This document shows positions 33,864 to 43,463 of a DNA stretch of 64,000 nucleotides, in pieces. The notes beneath the pieces were generated by a model. The model saw only the letters and a list, made by a program, of their open reading frames with translations, was not told the DNA's origin and ran no database searches. Source of the stretch: AP-15 sp963701815 (lineage in GTDB: Bacteria > Pseudomonadota > Alphaproteobacteria > ATCC43930 > CGMCC-115725); NCBI GenBank assembly GCA_963701815.1, contig CAVPBN010000008.1, positions 186,001-250,000 on the forward strand, given 5' to 3'. Position 1 is the first letter of the stretch. Each line of letters begins with the position of its first letter. The translations under genes and the position numbers were made by a program.

Positions 33864-34684
33864 GCCGAACCGCGCTCCCGGCACTCGAACACCTCGCCGG
33901 CTTCCAGCCAGCGCGCCGCTGGATGGGGGCGGGTTGCGGCGACGAGCCTGCCGAGAAAGGCGTCCGTCGCCGCGTCCTGAACCAGGTGATGGGTCAGGAT
34001 CCCGGTCGGTTCTTCGCTGTCGCAGACGCCGAGCCGGCGTTGCCGGAGATGCAAGACGAGACCGCCCAACGCCGCCGCCTCGCCGATAAAGCCGCGCTCG
34101 CCGGACCAATCGACGAGATCGACGTGGACGTTGACCTCCAACACTTCGGGGACCGGACGGGCCGCATTCCGCGGCTTGATCCGCGAGATTCCGCCGATGC
34201 CGCAAGCGGCGAGCAACGGCAGGAAGCGGCCGTCGAACCGGTTCCACGGCGGGGCGAGGACCGCGAGCGCGCGACCGCCGAACAACGCCTCCAGCCGGGC
34301 CCGGCCGGCGGCGAGATCGGCCGCCGCCGCTGCGGCCGGCCGTTCGCCGGGAAACTCGTTCTTTCGGCGATCGGCCGCGTGGTTGAAGTGACCCCAGCCG
34401 TGCTGCAGGATCGCGACCGTCGGTCCCGGCATCCGCCAGGCATCCGCCAGCCGGGCGGCGAGCCCGTCGTCGGCCCCAGCCGGGATCACCGCGAGCGCCA
34501 CCGGAACGCCGTCGGCGATCGACAGCAGCCGGTCGAGCCGGCTGCTCGCCGCCGTTGCGTCGTCGTCGCGCCACCACATTGTCGCCCGCCGACCGGCGTG
34601 CGCCCAGCACTCGAGCTCGCCGGCCAGATCCTGCCATGAGGCCGATGGCGTTCGTGTCTCGGCGGGGCGCGACGAATTGCTCAT
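33860..34684 (-). CDS. Polysaccharide deacetylase-like protein
   Basis: A 274-residue protein. MWWRDDDATAASSRLDRLL has the D-D pair of a NodB-like first motif, VALAVIPAGADDGLA and VAILQHGWGHFNHA give the usual second block with the metal-binding histidines, and LAVLAPPWNRFDGRFLPLL matches the PPWN/F.P motif of carbohydrate esterase family 4 relatives (DUF2334-like). It likely removes acetyl groups from a glycan made by the glycosyltransferases encoded upstream, although there is no signal peptide, so it would act in the cytoplasm. ATG at 34684 overlaps the preceding TGA. Confidence 0.72.
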   Translation of the reverse strand: MSNSSRPAETRTPSASWQDLAGELECWAHAGRRATMWWRDDDATAASSRLDRLLSIADGVPVALAVIPAGADDGLAARLADAWRMPGPTVAILQHGWGHFNHAADRRKNEFPGERPAAAAAADLAAGRARLEALFGGRALAVLAPPWNRFDGRFLPLLAACGIGGISRIKPRNAARPVPEVLEVNVHVDLVDWSGERGFIGEAAALGGLVLHLRQRRLGVCDSEEPTGILTHHLVQDAATDAFLGRLVAATRPHPAARWLEAGEVFECRERGSA

Positions 34685-35883
34685 TTCTCGATCATATAAT
34701 CGTTGGGCGAGGTTACAAAATCTGCAACGTCGCCGGCGCGCCGGCGGATCATGTCGGCGACCAAATGGGCGGTCCGCACCGCCCCTGCGGTATCGACTGC
34801 AAGTGCACCGGGTGCTGCCGCCGCGGCGCGATCGATCGCCCGTGCGAGCCGGTCGGGCGTCAGATCCTGCTCGGCGACCATCTGAAGCACGCCGCGCGCT
34901 GCCAGCTTCTCGGCCCGCAGTGTCTGTTCGGTTTCGTGCTCGAGGGCAAACGGCACGACGACCGCGGCGGCGCCGGCGGCCAGGATGTCGAGGACGGTGT
35001 TGTATCCGGCCTGGCTCACCGACACCCGGCAGTGCCGCAGCATTTGCGGGAAATCCGCCCGGTAGCGTTCGAGGACGACGCCGTCGGGCAGCCGCCCGGC
35101 GAGCGACGCGAATTCTGCCGCCGGCAGGTTGGGTCCGGCGAGGAGGCGCCAGCGGAGGCCGGCGAGGCAACCCTGACGCCGGGCTTCGAGCGCCGTCGCC
35201 AACAAGATGCCCCCGACGGCGCCGCCGCCGGCCGAGACGAGCACTTCATCGATACCCGCCCGGTTCTGCGAGGCCGGGGTTCGGGGCGCGCCGACATAGC
35301 CGGTATAAATCAGCCGGTCGACGATCTCTGCCGCCAACGGGAAGCTCGCGTCGAGCGGGATGAAGGTCGGGTCGCCATGTACCAGCACCGCGTCGAAATC
35401 CGCCCGCACCCGGTCGATCGTCTCGCGCTGCCGATCGATATCGGCCGGCGCCACGACGATGTCGCGGATCGAGCATAACAGGATCGGTGCGGGCCGGCGC
35501 CGGCGCGCCATCGCGATCAGCGGATCGAGTTCGAAGCGGAAAGCCCGCCGGCCGAACGGAAAGGCTTCGATTATCACGGCATCGGGCCGCGCCGCGGCAA
35601 ACGCGGCGATCAGCGCGTCGCGTCGCGCCTGCCGCAGGGTGTCGTCGACCGTCCGGCCTTCGGCATCGACAAATTCCTTGAAGCGGGCGTCGCGGGTCCG
35701 GATCGACGGCAGCTGCACGATGCGTTCGGCCGCCGCGCCGGCAAGCTCCGGCGACGGCTCGCCGCCCGACACCAAGGTCACCCGCAGCCCGGCCGCGGTC
35801 ATCGCGCCGACCAGATGCAGGGCGCGGCGCAAATGCCCGACGCCGAGCAGATGCTGGACGTAGAACAGGACCGAGCCGGTCAC
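34681..35883 (-). CDS. Glycosyltransferase, MurG/GT28-like
   Basis: A 400-residue GT-B fold protein. FYVQHLLGVGHLRRALHLV at the N-terminus is the acceptor-side glycine loop (GVGHLRR) typical of MurG-like enzymes; EVLVSAGGGAVGGILL opens the C-domain, and CRVSVSQAGYNTVLDILAAG with AVVVPFALEHETEQTLRAEKL forms the nucleotide-sugar site. It would transfer a sugar from a UDP/GDP donor at the cytoplasmic membrane face. Start is GTG at 35883, overlapping the TGA of the preceding glycosyltransferase (GTGA). It is a paralogue in style of the protein at 38314-39558, which shares the G-x-GHLRR opening. Confidence 0.82.
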   Translation of the reverse strand: MTGSVLFYVQHLLGVGHLRRALHLVGAMTAAGLRVTLVSGGEPSPELAGAAAERIVQLPSIRTRDARFKEFVDAEGRTVDDTLRQARRDALIAAFAAARPDAVIIEAFPFGRRAFRFELDPLIAMARRRRPAPILLCSIRDIVVAPADIDRQRETIDRVRADFDAVLVHGDPTFIPLDASFPLAAEIVDRLIYTGYVGAPRTPASQNRAGIDEVLVSAGGGAVGGILLATALEARRQGCLAGLRWRLLAGPNLPAAEFASLAGRLPDGVVLERYRADFPQMLRHCRVSVSQAGYNTVLDILAAGAAAVVVPFALEHETEQTLRAEKLAARGVLQMVAEQDLTPDRLARAIDRAAAAAPGALAVDTAGAVRTAHLVADMIRRRAGDVADFVTSPNDYMIEK

Positions 35884-36998
35884 GCGGCGTCCCGACGGCG
35901 CAACGAACCGATGACCGCGCCGAGCCGGCGGGCGGCCACGTCGAGATCGTGCTCGATCAGGACCCGCCGCCGCGCCGCCGCGGCGAAGGCGGCGCGGCGG
36001 GGGGTATCGAGGATCAATGCCCGCACCGCCGCAGCGAAGGCGGTCGCGTCGCCGGGCGGAACCAGCAGCCCGCTCTCCCCCTGTGCGACGATCTCGGCGA
36101 CGCCGCCGGCCGATCCCGCTACCACCGGGAGCCCGCTTGCCTGCGCCTCGAGCAAGGCCATGCCGAAGGCCTCGTTGATCGCCGGCCAGACGCACAGATC
36201 GGCCATGGCCAGATGCCGCGACAAGATGGCCGGATCGAGTGCGCCCGCCCATAGGACCCGCGAGCCGAGCGGGGCAAGGGCCGCACGGACCTCGCTGCGG
36301 GCGGCGCCGTCGCCGACCACCTCGAGCGACCAGGGCAGGTCGAGCAGCCGCGCCAGCGCCTCGCCCAGAACACGGTAGGAGGCGAGCTTGTCGCCGGGGC
36401 GCATCATCGCCACCGCGATCAGCCGCGCCGCGCCGGCGCGGGCACCGGGCGATACCCGTTCCGGCGGGGCGCAGCCCGCGGCGTCGAGAAACGGTTTGAT
36501 CGCCAGCCAGCGCGACGGGTCGGCCAATAACGGCAGCACGCCGCCCCGATCGGCCGGGTTGAGCCCGATCACCGCATCGGCTCGCCGGATCGCCGCTGCG
36601 GTGGCGCGATGTCCGGCCGCCCAGGGGCCGGCCGCCTGTTTCGGCGCATACGACGCTTCGGCAACGACATAGGGGATGCCGAGCCGATCGGCGATCGGCG
36701 GGCCGAGCCAGTCGGGGGCCTTGTGATAGGGGTGATAGGTGAACCAGAGTTCCGGGGCGGTCGCCGGCGCGCTGCGGTATTGCCGCAGCAGCCGCTCGCC
36801 GAGCCGCCGGCCGAGCACCGCCAGCCGCGCCTGGCGCGCCGGGTCGCCCCGCCCGTCATAGCTGCGGAAATGCGACGCCAAACCAGCCTCGTGCCCGGCA
36901 CGGCGCAACGCGGCAAGGAACAGCTGGGCGACCCGGCGATCACCCGACGGAACCGGATGATCGGGCGGCTTCAGCGGCGCGTAAAAGGCGATGCGCAT
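35880..36998 (-). CDS. Glycosyltransferase family 4 protein
   Basis: A 372-residue GT-B enzyme. MRIAFYAPLKPPDHPVPSGDRRVAQLF is the usual N-terminal opening of GT4 proteins acting after polymer or glycolipid initiation; ARLIAVAMMRPGDKLASYRVL begins the C-domain, and INEAFGMALLEAQASGLPVVAG carries the E-x7-E motif of retaining GT4 enzymes. The donor is probably a nucleotide-activated hexose. Start at 36998 follows 10 bp after the stop of the next GT4 gene, and its own stop overlaps the MurG-like gene. The upstream 36 codons to 37106 are out of frame shadow. Confidence 0.88.
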   Translation of the reverse strand: MRIAFYAPLKPPDHPVPSGDRRVAQLFLAALRRAGHEAGLASHFRSYDGRGDPARQARLAVLGRRLGERLLRQYRSAPATAPELWFTYHPYHKAPDWLGPPIADRLGIPYVVAEASYAPKQAAGPWAAGHRATAAAIRRADAVIGLNPADRGGVLPLLADPSRWLAIKPFLDAAGCAPPERVSPGARAGAARLIAVAMMRPGDKLASYRVLGEALARLLDLPWSLEVVGDGAARSEVRAALAPLGSRVLWAGALDPAILSRHLAMADLCVWPAINEAFGMALLEAQASGLPVVAGSAGGVAEIVAQGESGLLVPPGDATAFAAAVRALILDTPRRAAFAAAARRRVLIEHDLDVAARRLGAVIGSLRRRDAA

Positions 36999-37008
36999 CG
37001 ACCCGCCG

Positions 37009-38311
37009 CTAGCCGGCCTCGGCCAGTTCGACGGCATCGGCAGCCGCGTCTCGGCTTCCCGCCCGAGACAGGCCGAAACGCGCGGCGAGCGCATCGATGC
37101 CGGCACTCATCCTGAAGCAGCGACGCACCCGGCATTCGCCGGCGGCGCCGAGCGCTGCCCGGCGCTGCGGATCGCCGATCAGCTGCGCCAGCGCCGCGGC
37201 GAGCGCCGATGGGTCGCCGGGCCGGGTCAACAATCCGGTCGCGCCATCCTCGATCAATTCGGGAATTCCCGACACATCGGTGGCGATGCAGGCGAGCCCT
37301 TGGCTCTGCGCCTCGATCAACACGTTGGGCAACCCGTCGCGGTCGCCGTCCGACGTCACCTTGGAGGCGAGCACGAACAGGTCGGCCTGGCGATATGCGG
37401 CGAGCACTTCGGGTTGCGGCAAGCGCGCCGCGCCACTCGATCCGATCCGCCACGCCCAGCGCCTCGGCCCGTCGCCGCAATGCGGCGCCGAGCATGCCGC
37501 CGCCGATATGCACAAGGCGCCAATGGGTCGCCGGCGGCAGCAATGAGAGCGCGGCCAGAAGGTCGTCATAGCCCTTTTTCGCGACCGCTCTGCCGACCGA
37601 CAGCAGCCGCACCGGGACCGCCGGATCATTGCCGTCGCCGCCGGCCGGACGCGGCGGCGGCGGCGCGAAGCGCTCGAGATCGAGCCCGTGATAGCACAGC
37701 ATCACCCGATCCGGTCGCGGGGCGAGACCGGCGAGGCGCGCATGACCGGCTTTGGTGCAGGTTACCGCCCAGGCCGCGTCGCCGAGCTTCTCGCGAGTCT
37801 CCCATTCCGGCAGGGTCCAGATGTCCTTGGCGTGCGCCGAAACGCTCCAGTCGAGGCCGGCCGCCAGCGCGGCATAACGGGCGACCGATGCCGGCGTATG
37901 CAGGAAATGAGCGTGAAGGCGATCGACATCGGCGGGCAGTTCGGACGCCAATACCAGCGCCTGGCCAAAGCGGCGTATCCGGTTCGGGGTCGGGTCGCGC
38001 CATAGATCGGCGAGCCAGGCACGCCGCGCCCGACGATAGCCGGGCTGCCGGCGCGCCCGCAGCCAGCCGCGCCAGACGCGACGCGGCTCGCGACAGAGGT
38101 ACTCGGGCAAATACAAAAGCGCCGCGCCTATCTGGCGATGAACGGGATGAACCGCGCGATCTGTCGGATGCCGCAGCGAGACGATCAGGATGTCGAGCCC
38201 GCGCCGTTCGAGGGCCAGGATCTCCTGCGCGATGAAGGTTTCCGACAGGCGCGGATATCCCTTGAGCACAAACGCGACCCGGCCGGCCGCCTCGGTCGTT
38301 GCCGGCGGCAC
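37009..38311 (-). CDS. Glycosyltransferase family 4 protein, one frameshift
   Basis: About 433 residues once corrected. The N-terminal half (FVLKGYPRLSETFIAQEI, HAHFLHTPASVARYAAL, CYHGLDLERFAPPP, RLLSVGRAVAKKGYDDLLAAL) is in one frame up to IEWRGA; deleting one base at 37423 continues LPQPEVLAAYRQADLFVLAS and DGDRDGLPNVLIEAQSQGL, the E-x7-E motif, to the stop at 37009. PRLSETFI.QEI is typical of exopolysaccharide GT4 enzymes (AmsK/ColC/WcaL-like). Start is taken as GTG at 38311, 2 bp after the stop of the gene before it. Confidence 0.83.
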
Positions 38312-38313
38312 CG

Positions 38314-39558
38314 TCAGGCCCTCAACCGCGCTCCCGGTGCGACGCGGCCGGCCCGGACCCGCCCGAGCCATTTTTCGGCGAAGCGGTTGACGTTCGGCAT
38401 GCCGTCGAGCAGGCCGTCGATTACGACGCTCGACGGCCGGGGCTGGTGCGGCAGATGGCGCAGCGCCGCCGCCATGATCTTCGGGTCGCGGCCCTGATCC
38501 TCGGTCAGCATCGCCACCAGGCCGAGCCCGGCGGCGCGCTCGGCGCGGATGAACTGCTCCAGCCGCGGCACGGTCCGCGGCACGATCAATGCCGGCTTGT
38601 CGAAGGACAAGATCTCGCAGAAGGTGTTGTAACCGCCCATCGCGACGACCCCGGCGGCGCGCGCCATCAGGGCTTCGAGCCGGGCGTCGAAGGTGATCGC
38701 CCGGACACCGGCCAGCCGCGCGGCGCGGGCGCTGAAGGCCGCCTGCTGCTCCGGCAACATGAACGGGCCATAGACGAGCAACGCCGGAAACGGGATGTCG
38801 CGGTCGAATTCATAGGCCGTCAACACCAGATCGATCAGCGCCTCGCCGTCGCCGCCGCCGCCCGGCGTGACCAGCAGAAATTCGTGGTCGAGCACCTCCT
38901 GGGTCTCCGCCGTCGGCATGGGCTCGTGGGCGGTGCGCCGCAGATATCCGGTATAGACCATGCGGCGGCGCACGCTGGCCGGCACCGGCAATCCGGCGAG
39001 CGGATCGCAGATCTGCGGCAGACCGTAGACCCAGATCTCGTCGTAGTACTCCGACAATGCAGGGACCGCGTTCTTGCGCTCCCACTCGCTTTCGAGCGCG
39101 TCGGGATCGTCCATGACATCGCGCAGCCCGAGGATCAGCGCGGCGCCGCGCCGTTGCAGCAGACCGAGGGTGTCGCGCACCTCGCCGCGCAGCCCCAGCG
39201 GCTCCTTGTCGATGATCAGCATGTCGGGGTCGAACATGTCGGCGGTGTGCCGGATGATCGAGGAGCGCATCGCCAGGGTCTCCTCGATGTCGATATGCAA
39301 GTTGAGCGAGACATATTCGCCGTTGCGCAGCTTGATGACGCCCGGAACGCGCACGAAATCAACACGGGAGCGAAAATCGAAGCTGCCGATGATGGGCGAT
39401 CCCGATAAGATCAAGACCGAGAGCGCCGGGTCGGCATCGACCAAGGAGTGGGCGATCGCCCGGCAGCGACGCAAATGGCCGAGACCAAAGCTGTCATGGC
39501 TGTAGATCAGAACTCGTTTGTGATGACGCCGACCGGCCACAAAGGCCTCCCCGTGCAA
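38314..39558 (-). CDS. Glycosyltransferase-like protein, GT-B fold (MurG-like)
   Basis: A 414-residue protein that starts RVLIYSHDSFGLGHLRRCRAIAHSLV, the nucleotide-sugar GT-B opening with G-x-GHLRR. IDKEPLGLRGEVRDTL, EIWVYGLPQICDPLAGLP and a C-domain with LVTPGGGGDGEALIDLVL and VAMGGYNTFCEILSFDKPALIVPR complete the pattern. Such proteins are usually called glycosyltransferase family protein; substrate unknown. It is the first gene of the long minus-strand run that ends at 27184, and is divergent from the atypical ABC exporter gene, with about 190 bp of shared upstream region. Confidence 0.78.
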   Translation of the reverse strand: MHGEAFVAGRRHHKRVLIYSHDSFGLGHLRRCRAIAHSLVDADPALSVLILSGSPIIGSFDFRSRVDFVRVPGVIKLRNGEYVSLNLHIDIEETLAMRSSIIRHTADMFDPDMLIIDKEPLGLRGEVRDTLGLLQRRGAALILGLRDVMDDPDALESEWERKNAVPALSEYYDEIWVYGLPQICDPLAGLPVPASVRRRMVYTGYLRRTAHEPMPTAETQEVLDHEFLLVTPGGGGDGEALIDLVLTAYEFDRDIPFPALLVYGPFMLPEQQAAFSARAARLAGVRAITFDARLEALMARAAGVVAMGGYNTFCEILSFDKPALIVPRTVPRLEQFIRAERAAGLGLVAMLTEDQGRDPKIMAAALRHLPHQPRPSSVVIDGLLDGMPNVNRFAEKWLGRVRAGRVAPGARLRA

Positions 39559-39749
39559 GCGCGCGTTCGACTATTGCATAGCCGATCGAGGCGGTGAAAT
39601 GGTCTTTTCGAAATGACGTTTTGTTGACGGTCCGGCGATGAAAACGATGGCGGCCCTGGTCACCGCCGCCGCAGACGTACGGGCGGCCGGCCTTCGGCCG
39701 CCGGCGGGCGGCGACCGAACAGACGGAGCCGGTCGCCGCACCGCCGCGC
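39559..39749. other. Divergent regulatory region between glycosyltransferase run and ABC exporter
   Basis: About 190 bp. The right half continues, in the frame of the exporter, as AATEQTEPVAAPPR before the GTG at 39750, so the exporter may start earlier; an ATG at 39638 is in a different frame and could be the original start if one more indel is present. GCCGGCCTTCGGCCGCCGGC around 39690 can form a hairpin. No clear promoter motif was found. Confidence 0.35.
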
Positions 39750-42433
39750 GTGCCGTTGGAGCCGCCGGTTGCCGATACGACCGCGCTCGAGCAGTCGATC
39801 TACAGTTTCATCCTGCGCTTCAGCCTGCGCCAGCAAATCATATTGTTGGTGATGACGCTGCTTTCTTTTCCGTTTCTTTATTATTCTCTCGAGTTGCCCA
39901 AAATAATTACCAATAAAGCGATCAAGCCGAGATATACTACCCAAATAATTTTCGGTATCCACCTCGACCAGATCAGTTATCTTTTTGTGCTGTGCGTCGC
40001 GTTTCTGCTTGCTCGTGTTGGTCAACGGCGCATTCAAGTATTACATAAACACCTATAAGGGACGGCTCGGCGAACGCATGCTGCGGCGCTTCCGGTATCA
40101 GCTGTATCAGAGAATGCTGCTGTTCCCGCTCTCTTATTTTCAGAAGAACTCGTCCGCCCAGATCATTCCGATGATCACCGCCGAGTGCGAGTCGCTGGGC
40201 GGCTTTGTCGGCGACGCGGTGGCATTGCCGGCGTTCCAGGGCGGGACCCTGCTGACCAACATCTTTTTCATGTTCATGCAGGACCCGGTGCTGGGCCTGG
40301 CCGCGGTGGCGCTCTATCCGGTACAGGGCTACGTCATCCCGAAACTGCAGCGCAAGGTGAATCAGCTCAACCGCCTGCGGGTACGCACCGTCCGCCAGGT
40401 CGCCGACCGGGTGCAGGAATCGGCGAGCGGGATCACCGATATCCTCGCCAACGACGCGGCCAAGCTGCAATTGACCGGGTTCGCCGCGCTCCTGGGCAGA
40501 ATCTACGACATCCGCTTCGAGATCTATCAGCGCAAATTTTTTGTCAAGTTCTTGAACAACTTCCTAAACCAGTTGACGCCGTTCTTCTTTTTCTCGATCG
40601 GCGGCTATCTGGTCATCAAGGGCGGCCTTTCGGTCGGGTCGCTGCTGGCGGTGTTGCTCGCCTACAAGGACCTGGCATCGCCGTTTAACGAGCTGCTGGT
40701 CTTCTACCAGAGCTTCCAGGATTCCCGGATCAAATACGACCAGATCGTCGAGCAGTTCCAGCCTGCGGGCCTGATGGATCCGCGGCTCCAGGTCGAAACC
40801 CCGCCGAATGTGCTCCGGCTCGCCGGCGAGATCGTCGCCGTCAACCTGTCGCTCGCCGACGAGGACGGCAGCCGCGCTGTCGATGCGGTCAGCTTTACGG
40901 CGCCGCTCGATCAGCATCTCGCGATCATCGGGCAGGGCAGCAGCGGCAAGAATGAACTGGCGCTGCTGCTGGCGCGGCTGGTGCAGCCGACCAGCGGCCG
41001 GGTGACGATCGGCGGCGTCGATCTGGCGACGTTGCCGATCGCGGTGACCGGCCGGCGCATCGGCTATGTCGGCGCCGCACCCTATTTGTTCGCCGGCACC
41101 TTGCGCGACAATCTGCTGCTGTCGCTGCGCCATGTCCCGCTGCGGCCGGCCGAATACGATGCGGTCGAGGCCCGACGCCGCGCCCGGCAGACCGCCGAGG
41201 CGCAAAAATCGGGAAATATCGATCTCGATATCCGCGCCGACTGGATCGACTACGAAGCCGCCGGCGTCGCCGATCGCGACGCGTTGGTCAAGCGCATCAC
41301 CGAGGTGCTCGCGGAACTCGATTTCGACAGCGACGTCTATACGCCTCGGGCTGCGCTGGCGCCTCGATCCGGAGGCGGAGCCCGAGACCGCGGCGCGGCT
41401 GTTAAAAGCGCGCGAAGCATTGGCCCGCCGGCTGATCGAGGACGCGATCACCGGTCTTGTCGAGACCTACGATCCCGAACGGTTCAACGACAACGCCTCG
41501 GTGGCCGAGAACGTGTTGTTCGGCACGCCGATCGGCCCGGCCTTTGAATTCGAAGCGCTTGCCGGCAACTCGTACGTGCTGCAGGTGCTGAGGCAGGTCG
41601 GGCTGCTCGAAGACCTCGTCGCCGCCGGCAAGGAGGTCGCCGAGACGATGGTCGAGCTGTTCGCCGATCTGCCCGCCGACCACGCATTCTTCGAGCAGTT
41701 CAGTTTTATCAGCGCGAACGACCTGCCCGAATTCCAGGCGATCCTGTCCCGCATCGGCAAGGGCGGGACGGCGGCGCTGGGCCGCGACGATCGCACGCGA
41801 CTGCTGTCGCTGCCGTTCAAGCTGGTCGCCGCCCGACACCGGCTCGACATTCTCGACGATGCGATGAAGCAGCGTCTGCTGGACGCGCGTCGGGTTTTCC
41901 GCGCCAATCTGCCGCCCGACGCGCAGCGCCAGATCGAGTTCTTCGACATCGCGCGCTATAATGCCGCCGCCTCGGTGCAGGACAATATTCTGTTCGGTAA
42001 AATCGCCTACGGCGAGGCGGATGCGCCGCTGCGCATTCCCAAGTTGCTGGCCGAGGTCATCGACGGCCTGGCATTGCGCCAGACGGTCATCGAGGTCGGG
42101 CTCGACTACAATGTCGGCACCGGCGGCTCGCGTCTCTCGCTGGCCGAGCGGCAGAAGACGGCGATCGGCCGGGCCGTGCTCAAGCGGCCCGATCTGCTGA
42201 TCCTCAACGAGGCGACTTCGGCGCTCGACGGGCAGGCCCAGGCCGCGGTCAGCAAAGGGCTGGCCGACGAATTCGCCGGCCGCGGCATGATCTGGGTGCT
42301 GCACCGCGCCAGCCTGGCGCGCAATTTCGATCGGGTCCTGGTGATGAGCGGCGGTAAGCTGCAGGAGCAGGGGACGCCGGACCAGCTGGCGCCGAAGGGC
42401 TCGCTGATGTCGATGCTGCTCGCCGCGGAATGA
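39750..42433 (+). CDS. ABC transporter, exporter-type permease fused to an atypical ATPase domain, two frameshifts
   Basis: About 894 residues when one base is dropped at 40011 and at 41341. An exporter-type six-helix domain (about residues 20-340; LVLVNGAFKYYINTYKGRLGERM, FFFFSIGGYLVIKGGLSVGSL) precedes a nucleotide-binding domain. That domain departs from consensus: Walker A is GQGSSGKN (no S/T after K), the Q-loop position reads YVGAAPYLF, the signature is LSLAERQK instead of LSGGQ, and Walker B is LLILNEATSALD (N for D), while the glutamate and the histidine loop (VLHRAS) remain. Roughly 330 residues are inserted between the Q-loop and signature, with two further DN.LFG-like motifs. It probably exports a lipid or glycoconjugate, or acts as a regulator. 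cNMP-binding and methyltransferase genes follow. Confidence 0.8.
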
Positions 42434-42470
42434 GAGAAGGCGGGGAGGCGAATGTGGTGGAGGGAGGAAG

Positions 42471-42953
42471 ATGAGTCTCAAGCAGGAATTCGAGCTGCTG
42501 CGACGGGTGCCGTATTTTGCCGAGATCGAGCCGGCCAAGCTCAAACTGCTGGCTTTTATGAGCGAGCGGGTCGCGTTCGATGCCGGCATGCGGCTGTTCC
42601 GGCAAGGCGATCCGGGCGATGCCGCCTATCTGATCATCGACGGCGAGGCCGAGGTCGTTGCCGAAACGCCGGCCGGGCAATTGGTGCTGGCGACGCTCGG
42701 CGCCAACGAAATCGTCGGCGAGATGGCGATCCTCGGCAATGTGCCGCGCTCGGCCACGGTGCGCGCCAAAGACCGGCTGGTCACCCTGCGCATCTCAAAG
42801 GAGCCGTTCATGCGCATGGTCCGGGAATTTCCCAGCATGGCGGTTTCGATGATGCAGGAGCTGGCGGAGCGGCTGGCCTCGACCAACAATCAACTCGGCG
42901 CAACCTTGGCCGAAGTCAAGCGCTTGCGGGAACAGAACAACATCGCCGCGTGA
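42471..42953 (+). CDS. Cyclic nucleotide-binding domain protein without DNA-binding domain
   Basis: A 160-residue protein consisting of one cNMP-binding beta-roll (residues 10-125) and a C-terminal helix. GEMAILGNVPRSATVRA is the phosphate-binding cassette, with Glu and Arg in the positions that contact the ribose and phosphate of cAMP or cGMP, so ligand binding is plausible. There is no helix-turn-helix, so it is not a Crp-type regulator; the C-terminal helix (ELAERLASTNNQLGATLAEVKRL) looks like a coiled coil for partner binding. It starts 37 bp after the ABC protein and probably adjusts its activity, as in related loci where such domains accompany transporters. Confidence 0.88.
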   Translation: MSLKQEFELLRRVPYFAEIEPAKLKLLAFMSERVAFDAGMRLFRQGDPGDAAYLIIDGEAEVVAETPAGQLVLATLGANEIVGEMAILGNVPRSATVRAKDRLVTLRISKEPFMRMVREFPSMAVSMMQELAERLASTNNQLGATLAEVKRLREQNNIAA

Positions 42954-42956
42954 AGC

Positions 42957-43463
42957 GTGAGCCGGCTCGACAGCTTTATCCGCCGGCTCGAGGCGCAGCG
43001 CGCCTGCCTCGATCGGGCGGCGGGGCTGGTACGTGAACTCGCCGGCGAGGTGCTCGAACTCGGGCTCGGCAATGGCCGGACCTACGATCATCTGCGCGAA
43101 TTGTTTCCCGACAGGAACATCTATGTCTGCGACCGCCAGGTCGCGGCGCACCCGGACTGCCTGCCGCCGCCCGAACGCCTCCTCCTCGGCGATATGCGGG
43201 ACACCTTGCCGGCGGCACGGCCGCTGCTCGGCGGCCGCGTGGCATTGGCCCATCTCGACCCCGCGACCGGCGAGGTCGAGGCAAGCCGGCGGCTCGCCTC
43301 GGAAATTGCCCCTCTCGTCGTGCCGCTGCTGTGCCCCGGCGGCGTACTGGTCAGCGAACCCGCGATCGACGCCGTCGGGCTCGACCCGCTGCCGTTGCCG
43401 GCGGGGATCGCGGCCGGGCGCTATCACCTCTACCGACGGGTCAGCCGCCGATCGTCACCATGA
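42957..43463 (+). CDS. Class I SAM-dependent methyltransferase-like protein
   Basis: A 168-residue small Rossmann methyltransferase. VLELGLGNGRTYDHLRELFP is motif I (E/D-x-G-x-G-x-G region) for S-adenosylmethionine, IYVCDRQVAAH is the next acidic strand, and LLLGDMRDTLP resembles motif II/III. The methyl acceptor is unknown; the absence of extra domains suggests a small-molecule or glycan acceptor. Start is GTG at 42957, 3 bp after the stop of the cNMP-binding gene, so the three genes from 39750 form one unit. The last 23 bp overlap the end of xthA on the opposite strand. Confidence 0.8.
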   Translation: MSRLDSFIRRLEAQRACLDRAAGLVRELAGEVLELGLGNGRTYDHLRELFPDRNIYVCDRQVAAHPDCLPPPERLLLGDMRDTLPAARPLLGGRVALAHLDPATGEVEASRRLASEIAPLVVPLLCPGGVLVSEPAIDAVGLDPLPLPAGIAAGRYHLYRRVSRRSSP

